Below, in pieces: positions 59,126 through 64,000 of a DNA stretch of 64,000 bases; the stretch's first letter is position 1; every line of letters starts with the position of its first letter. The stretch comes from Cerrena zonata. Its lineage: Eukaryota; Basidiomycota; Agaricomycetes; Polyporales; Cerrenaceae. The stretch is taken from the NCBI GenBank assembly GCA_038087015.1, contig JASBNA010000052.1, positions 62,001 to 126,000 on the forward strand, in the 5' to 3' direction. The translations under genes and the position numbers were made by a program. Under the pieces are notes generated by a model, which saw nothing but the letters and a program-made list of their open reading frames with translations, searched no databases and had not been told where the DNA came from.

Positions 59126-60937
59126 ATGTCGACGGATACGCAGTTGGAGCCGACCTGTGTGACGGTGCTATACGGGTCTGAAACCGGGAACGCTCAGGAT
59201 TACGCCGAGTATCTATATAAGAAGCTTCAATACCTCCAACTCAAGCCGACTTTGGCAGCACTTGATGACTATCCCATGAAGAAGTTGGTTACTGACACAG
59301 AAATCCTAATAGTGATATGCTCTACTACTGGCCAAGGTGAGCTTCCTCGAAATGCTAGAAAGTTTATGAAGTTTTTGTTGAAGAAGAAGCTACCAGCAGA
59401 TTTGTTCAATCATATCAAGTTGACTACTCTTGGACTTGGAGATTCGTCATATCCCAAGTTCAACTACGCAATAAAAAAGATTCACACCCGTCTTACTCAG
59501 TTGGGATGTTCCGAGCTCTCTCCTAGATGCGAGGCTGACGAGATGTCGCCGGAAGGTGTCGATGGGTTTTATACCGAATGGGAATCAGCATTGATTCCGG
59601 CAATCACTTCATATTTCCCCCAGTTAGTAGCATTGGACGATGGCTTTTTACTTCCTGCGGAAAACCCGGTCAGTATCGACGTATCTGGAGTCAACTTTGA
59701 CTCCTGTGAGAACGGTAAAGCCCTAGCGCTCTCCAGGGCTAATAATGCCACCGGTTTGAAGATTGGTAAGGTTATAGTAAATGATCGATTAACGTCGCCA
59801 GATCATTTCCAAGATGTGAGACATTTGACCCTTGAGTCTTCAGAATTGACCTATCTTCCTGGTGATACTTTGGCTTTATATCCAACCAATTCCCAAAGAA
59901 ACGTTGAACTTTTACTTGAACTGCAACCACATTGGAAAGACCTTGCTGATAAACCATTGTCTATTCATGGGAAACTACCTTTAATGGATGGTGGGTTAAT
60001 AGATTCCGATAAACTTACCCTTCGTTCTTTAATCACCCATCACCTTGATCTTATAGCTATACCCAGAAGATCATTTTTCATGACATTGTGGCATTTCACT
60101 GATGATTCTACTGAAGATGGGGCCAGAGAGAAAGAAAAATTAAGAGAATTCAGCAGATTCGATGATCCAGAGGAACTCTACAATTATGCCAACAGACCCA
60201 GAAGACTGATTTTAGAAACTTTAATGGAATTTGATAAAAACACCAAGGTCCCCATTGAACATATATTCGACTTGTTTCCTAAAATCAAACCAAGACTTTT
60301 CTCAATTGCATCTAGACCAAGTCCAAATCAAGTTGAATTGGTTATTGGTATTGTTGAATATAAAACAATGCTTAGAAGAACTAGAAAAGGGTTGTGTACC
60401 ACTTGGCTCAAAGACTTGAATACGGAAGATGAAGTCATTTTCTCTTTGTTCAAATCTAACTTATCTTTCCAACTACCTGATCACCCTGATCCTCCGGTAT
60501 TGATGATTTCTCCAGGTACCGGTGTAGCGCCAATGAAATCATTGGTTGAGCACGCATCATCCACAAACCCTACCCAGCCTCTTTATTTGTTCTACGGCTG
60601 TCGTTATAAAGAAAAGGATTTCTTGTTTGAACAGTTATGGTCCGAATTACATCGTCAAGGGAAACTCAACATGTTTCCAAGTTTCTCAAGAGATCCTAAC
60701 TCCAGAGCAAAATACGTCCAAGATAAACTATTCACAGAAATCAATCTTGTGGGTGATTTACTCTTGAATCAAAACGCCATAGTATTCATCTGTGGTTCCA
60801 GTGGTAACATGCCTAGACAGGTCAGAATCACCTTGATTGAAATCTTGGTAAAATTCGGTAGCATCTCTAATGAAGACGCTGACAAGTATTTAATGGACAT
60901 GGAAAACACCGGCAGATATATTCAAGAAACTTGGTAA
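59126..60937 (+). CDS. TAH18: TAH18, diflavin NADPH reductase for cytosolic Fe-S assembly
   Basis: A 603-residue diflavin reductase. The FMN domain shows VLYGSETGNAQDYAEYL, CSTTGQGELPRN and LGLGDSSYPKFN. The FAD/NADPH part shows RLFSIASRPS, ISPGTGVAPMKSLVE and FYGCRYKEKDFLF. Tah18 passes electrons from NADPH to Dre2 in the cytosolic iron-sulfur assembly pathway. The longer open frame starts with TTG at 59078; the first ATG at 59126 (STDTQLEPTCVTVLYG) is used. A CTG codon at 60206-60208 lies in RPRR-x-ILE, where relatives have Thr/Ser, fitting CUG-to-Ser decoding. Confidence 0.95.
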   Translation: MSTDTQLEPTCVTVLYGSETGNAQDYAEYLYKKLQYLQLKPTLAALDDYPMKKLVTDTEILIVICSTTGQGELPRNARKFMKFLLKKKLPADLFNHIKLTTLGLGDSSYPKFNYAIKKIHTRLTQLGCSELSPRCEADEMSPEGVDGFYTEWESALIPAITSYFPQLVALDDGFLLPAENPVSIDVSGVNFDSCENGKALALSRANNATGLKIGKVIVNDRLTSPDHFQDVRHLTLESSELTYLPGDTLALYPTNSQRNVELLLELQPHWKDLADKPLSIHGKLPLMDGGLIDSDKLTLRSLITHHLDLIAIPRRSFFMTLWHFTDDSTEDGAREKEKLREFSRFDDPEELYNYANRPRRLILETLMEFDKNTKVPIEHIFDLFPKIKPRLFSIASRPSPNQVELVIGIVEYKTMLRRTRKGLCTTWLKDLNTEDEVIFSLFKSNLSFQLPDHPDPPVLMISPGTGVAPMKSLVEHASSTNPTQPLYLFYGCRYKEKDFLFEQLWSELHRQGKLNMFPSFSRDPNSRAKYVQDKLFTEINLVGDLLLNQNAIVFICGSSGNMPRQVRITLIEILVKFGSISNEDADKYLMDMENTGRYIQETW

Positions 60938-61108
60938 TTGCATTTATACACTATGTACATAGATTTCGTAATATAATGGTAATTCTTTATAATCTGATTT
61001 TTCCAGTTAGAGCTTCTTTTTTTTTTTCTTTGAATTTTTATTGAGTGCGTTACAATTTTTCAAGTATCAACTATAAACTTCTTAAGTCGAATCAATACCT
61101 ACACTGGA

Positions 61109-62500
61109 ATGTTCAAATTAGTTAACCCGGGAAGAGCAGTCAGCTCAGTTTGTTGGTTAAGGAACTGGGGAAGTCTGACCATAACACGTTTCCAGGCATA
61201 TTCTCAAAGAAACCAAAAGTATCCTGAACAAATAGAACTTGATGGTAAATCATACAAGACCGACGAATGGACCAATATCCCACAATTCATTTTAGAATTA
61301 ACAAAGAGGCAACTACACCAGAACCCCAACCATCCTATTGGGATCTTGCGTGACCTTATAGAAGAGAACTTTAAAGGTATGGGATATGAGTTTTACTACG
61401 ACTTCAAACCAACGGTGACAACATATCAGAATTTTGATGTGTTGGGATTCCCACAAGATCACCCTGGGAGATCCAAGTCCGATACTTACTATTTGAACAA
61501 GGAGCATTTATTAAGAACGCATACGTCAGCACACGAACATGAATGTTTCCAACAGAGTAAGACCCCAGGTTATTTTATAACTGCTGATGTTTATAGAAAA
61601 GATGAAGTGGACAGAACACACTATCCAGCATTCCATCAAATGGAAGGGGCCAGATTGTGGAGTCAGAACACGCCAAATGTTGAAGAGCAGATCAAAAGAG
61701 ACATAGAATCGATCCCTAAAACAAATATTATTGTGGAAGATCCTTTTAGAGATCAACCTTTCAATTTGGAAAATCCTAAACAAGAATACATTACTGATGA
61801 ACAATGTCGACTCACCAGTATCCATTTGAAGAAAACATTGGAATATTTGGTGAACCAAGTCTTTGAAAAAGCTCGAGAATCAGCAAAACTCGCCGGATCA
61901 ACAGAAGAATACTTGAATGAGCCATTGAAAGTTAGATGGGTTGAAGCTTATTTCCCCTGGACCACTCCTTCTTGGGAAATTGAAGTATGGTGGAAAGGCG
62001 AATGGTTAGAATGTTGTGGATGTGGATTGGTTAAACAACAAGTATTAACTAACGCAGAATTAGAAAATGATAAATTCGGTTGGGCCTTTGGTGTTGGTTT
62101 AGATAGAATCGCCATGTTATTATTTGGCATTCCAGACATTCGTTTATTTTGGACCTTGGATGAAAGATTTGCTAATCAATTCCAAAAGGGCAAAATATCA
62201 ACTTTCCAACCATACTCGAAATTCCCTGGAATTAAAAGAGACTGTTCTTTCTGGTTAGCTAACGAATCTCCACTTCATGTCAATGACGTTATGGAAATCG
62301 TCCGTCAACATGGGGGCGACTTGGTTGAAAACGTTGTGAATATTGACGAATTTATTCATCCTAAAACCGGTAGAAAATCCCAATGTTACAGAATCAATTA
62401 TCAATCCATGGACAGAAACTTAACCAATGACGAAATCAACGCCATTCACCAAAAGGTAGAAGACGACTTGGTCAAGTACTTCCAAGTCGAAATTCGTTAG
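61109..62500 (+). CDS. MSF1: MSF1, mitochondrial phenylalanyl-tRNA synthetase
   Basis: A 463-residue class II aminoacyl-tRNA synthetase. After a short presequence come QNFDVLGFPQDHPGRSKSDT and LLRTHTSAHEHECFQ, typical of mitochondrial PheRS; WVEAYFPWTTPSWEIEVWW; motif 3 FGVGLDRIAMLLFGIPDIRLFW; and a C-terminal ferredoxin-fold anticodon-binding domain (YSKFPGIKRDCSFWL). It charges mitochondrial tRNA-Phe as a monomer. The length matches the S. cerevisiae protein (469). Confidence 0.95.
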   Translation: MFKLVNPGRAVSSVCWLRNWGSLTITRFQAYSQRNQKYPEQIELDGKSYKTDEWTNIPQFILELTKRQLHQNPNHPIGILRDLIEENFKGMGYEFYYDFKPTVTTYQNFDVLGFPQDHPGRSKSDTYYLNKEHLLRTHTSAHEHECFQQSKTPGYFITADVYRKDEVDRTHYPAFHQMEGARLWSQNTPNVEEQIKRDIESIPKTNIIVEDPFRDQPFNLENPKQEYITDEQCRLTSIHLKKTLEYLVNQVFEKARESAKLAGSTEEYLNEPLKVRWVEAYFPWTTPSWEIEVWWKGEWLECCGCGLVKQQVLTNAELENDKFGWAFGVGLDRIAMLLFGIPDIRLFWTLDERFANQFQKGKISTFQPYSKFPGIKRDCSFWLANESPLHVNDVMEIVRQHGGDLVENVVNIDEFIHPKTGRKSQCYRINYQSMDRNLTNDEINAIHQKVEDDLVKYFQVEIR

Positions 62501-62591
62501 ACTGTACATATTCTTGTAAATATACTGCTTAATATAAGCTAAAGACTTGTAGATGGTACTTTTGCAATCGATTTGTGATTATGTAATCCAC

Positions 62592-62610
62592 TTTTTTTTT
62601 TTTTTTTTTT
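62592..62610. repeat. Poly(T) run upstream of MRPL16
   Basis: A T-only run followed by further CATTTTTT units lies in the MRPL16 promoter, the typical nucleosome-poor tract of mitoribosomal genes in yeasts. Confidence 0.7.
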
Positions 62611-62717
62611 CATTTTTTTTCATTTTTTTCACTTTCATTTTTTCGTCCAATACGCTTTAATTATCCATTCATAGATATACATATATCTGAACAAGAGATC
62701 ATAAGTTATACTTTAGA

Positions 62718-63437
62718 ATGTTAGGACTTGGAAGATCACTTCTTTCGCTGTTCAGAGTGGGCGCATCACCAATCACCTCATCGTTCAGCCCATTAAGATC
62801 CACAGCCACCCCAGTCATTAATACCAACAGCATTTTCAGCAGTTTCATTGCTAAAAGATTCAAACATGAATACGAGCCACGTTTCAAGAGAGTGAGAAAA
62901 GCTTTCAAAGGTAGAGTCACTGTTAGAACTGGTGGATCCATCAAGGGTAATAAATTAGAATTCGGCCAATTTGGATTAAGATTAAAATCTAATGGTATTC
63001 GTATATCAGCAGCTCAGCTTGAGGCCGCAGCTAAAACCATAAAAGCAGAAACTAAATCGCAAAAGGGTAAGGTCATTACTAGATTTGTTTGTGATCTTGC
63101 TGTGTGTGTCAAAGGTAATCAAACAAGAATGGGTAAAGGTAAAGGTGCTTTCGATCACTGGGCAGTTCGTGTTCCAACTGGGAAAGTTTTATTTGAATTG
63201 GGTAATAATGTCCACGAGAGAATTGCCAGAGAAGGTTTGAGAAAAGCAGCTCAAAAATTACCAGGTTTATATGAAATCATTGATGAAAAATCTAAAATTA
63301 GAGTCAGTATTGATGAGTTAATAGATCAACCAAAACCAGTTGACTATCTCACAGAAACTAATAAAAACCCCCCAAAGAAATGGCTTAACCGTCAAGCTGC
63401 TAAATTGCCTGAATATATGATGTTCAGAGGTCGTTAG
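62718..63437 (+). CDS. MRPL16: MRPL16, mitochondrial ribosomal protein uL16m
   Basis: A 239-residue basic protein. The presequence is followed by the uL16 signature: EYEPRFKRVRKAFKGRV, GGSIKGNKLEFGQFGLR, IRISAAQLEAAAKTI and RMGKGKGAFDHWAVRVPTGKVLFEL. The RMGKGKG loop is the family landmark near the peptidyl-transferase centre of the large mitoribosomal subunit. The length agrees with S. cerevisiae (232). Confidence 0.95.
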   Translation: MLGLGRSLLSLFRVGASPITSSFSPLRSTATPVINTNSIFSSFIAKRFKHEYEPRFKRVRKAFKGRVTVRTGGSIKGNKLEFGQFGLRLKSNGIRISAAQLEAAAKTIKAETKSQKGKVITRFVCDLAVCVKGNQTRMGKGKGAFDHWAVRVPTGKVLFELGNNVHERIAREGLRKAAQKLPGLYEIIDEKSKIRVSIDELIDQPKPVDYLTETNKNPPKKWLNRQAAKLPEYMMFRGR

Positions 63438-63605
63438 ATTCTGCTAAGCATTCTTAACTTGTATATATTTGTATATTTTAATATCATTCTAATACGTCTA
63501 GATTTACACCTGTACACCAAGCTCAAAAATACCACTAAGTCAATTTTTTTTGAAAAATGGATAACTATTGTCTCTAGATGAAGCTTAGTTGAATAACTTG
63601 ATCCA

Positions 63606-63938
63606 ATGGCACTGAGAGATACAGATCGGTTGGTTCATAGAGGCTTGAATTTGGGCTCGAGGTTAATTGAGTCTGATACTGATGTTTCAGTATTGGACTT
63701 AAACCTACTCGAAAATCTCAATACTAATCAGTCCTTGAACTACATTAAACTAGAACAAAACCTCAATACTTTAGAAAAAAATGCTGATAAGTATCAAGAA
63801 TTGAATAAAGAGTTTAGAGGATTCCAAGAGCAATTGGATCAGATGGAGTCTCAGGTCGAAAAAATTGCATCAATTACGAAAGAGTTGGATACCTGGTCAA
63901 GAGAATTGGAGTCAAAGGTCAAAAACATCGAATCCTGA
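63606..63938 (+). CDS. Small coiled-coil protein, possible BLOC-1 subunit (BLOS2/Bli1-like)
   Basis: A 110-residue helical protein with an extended coiled coil (KLEQNLNTLEKNADKYQELN; MESQVEKIASITKELDTWSREL). The last part resembles the C-terminal helix of animal BLOS2 (EEQVAALEQAAYKLDAYSKKLE). In yeast, BLOC-1 adapts the Rab5 GTPase activator Msb3 to endosomes, and Bli1 is the BLOS2-like member. The identification is tentative because short coiled coils resemble each other. The ATG is at 63606. Confidence 0.5.
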   Translation: MALRDTDRLVHRGLNLGSRLIESDTDVSVLDLNLLENLNTNQSLNYIKLEQNLNTLEKNADKYQELNKEFRGFQEQLDQMESQVEKIASITKELDTWSRELESKVKNIES

Positions 63939-64000
63939 GTGTCGCAGTACTGGTGACTTCTTACGTAAGGCTGTTTTGTTCCTTTTACGGAATAGTCACA

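Overview
The window is nuclear chromosomal DNA from a budding yeast (Saccharomycotina), most likely of the CUG-Ser (CTG) clade. Genes are dense and mostly intronless, the DNA is AT-rich with poly(A)/poly(T) promoter tracts, and almost every recognisable protein is fungal. Three points favour the CTG clade over Saccharomycetaceae: IND1, a complex I assembly factor, is present; there is a Mug/TDG-type DNA glycosylase; and in TAH18 a CTG codon falls where relatives carry Ser/Thr. No virus, IS-type element, plasmid or CRISPR array was found, and no tRNA gene was recognised by eye.

Layout. 1-10.3 kb: 3' end of SEC31, acid trehalase ATH1, kinetochore DSN1 (frame-broken), a WD40-like protein and mitoribosomal RSM27. 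10.3-18.8 kb: a long leader carrying a complete set of intron signals, then the calcium channel CCH1 (frame-broken near its 3' end). 19-30 kb: ZPR1, MET30, GAC1-like, PPM2/TYW4 and RRP40. 30.7-42.6 kb: a Zn2Cys6 regulator, PBN1, OPI3, VID24/GID4, a TFB6-like protein, a twin-CX9C protein, a Mug/TDG-like glycosylase, BRL1 and an unknown membrane protein. 42.6-46.4 kb: a degraded interval with a decayed ORF and a LYS14-like regulator carrying about six frameshifts. 46.5-64 kb: MSH1, two tandem DGK1-type kinases, a putative GPI-anchored protein, IND1, MSS1, RSC4, TAH18, MSF1, MRPL16 and a small BLOC-1-like protein.

Themes. Mitochondrial biogenesis is strongly represented (RSM27, MSH1, IND1, MSS1, MSF1, MRPL16, the CX9C protein). 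Membrane lipid and GPI metabolism is also present (OPI3, two DGK1-type kinases, PBN1, BRL1). These are ordinary eukaryotic neighbours, not operons.

The most unusual signal is the clustering of frameshifts. DSN1 needs four shifts, CCH1 two and the LYS14-like gene six, and 11 of these 12 have the sense of one extra base. About 40 kb of other coding sequence is uninterrupted. Local insertion-type consensus error, genuine decay or an inactivated allele can all explain this; sequence alone does not decide. Start codons were moved to the first in-frame ATG wherever a longer open frame began with TTG or GTG.
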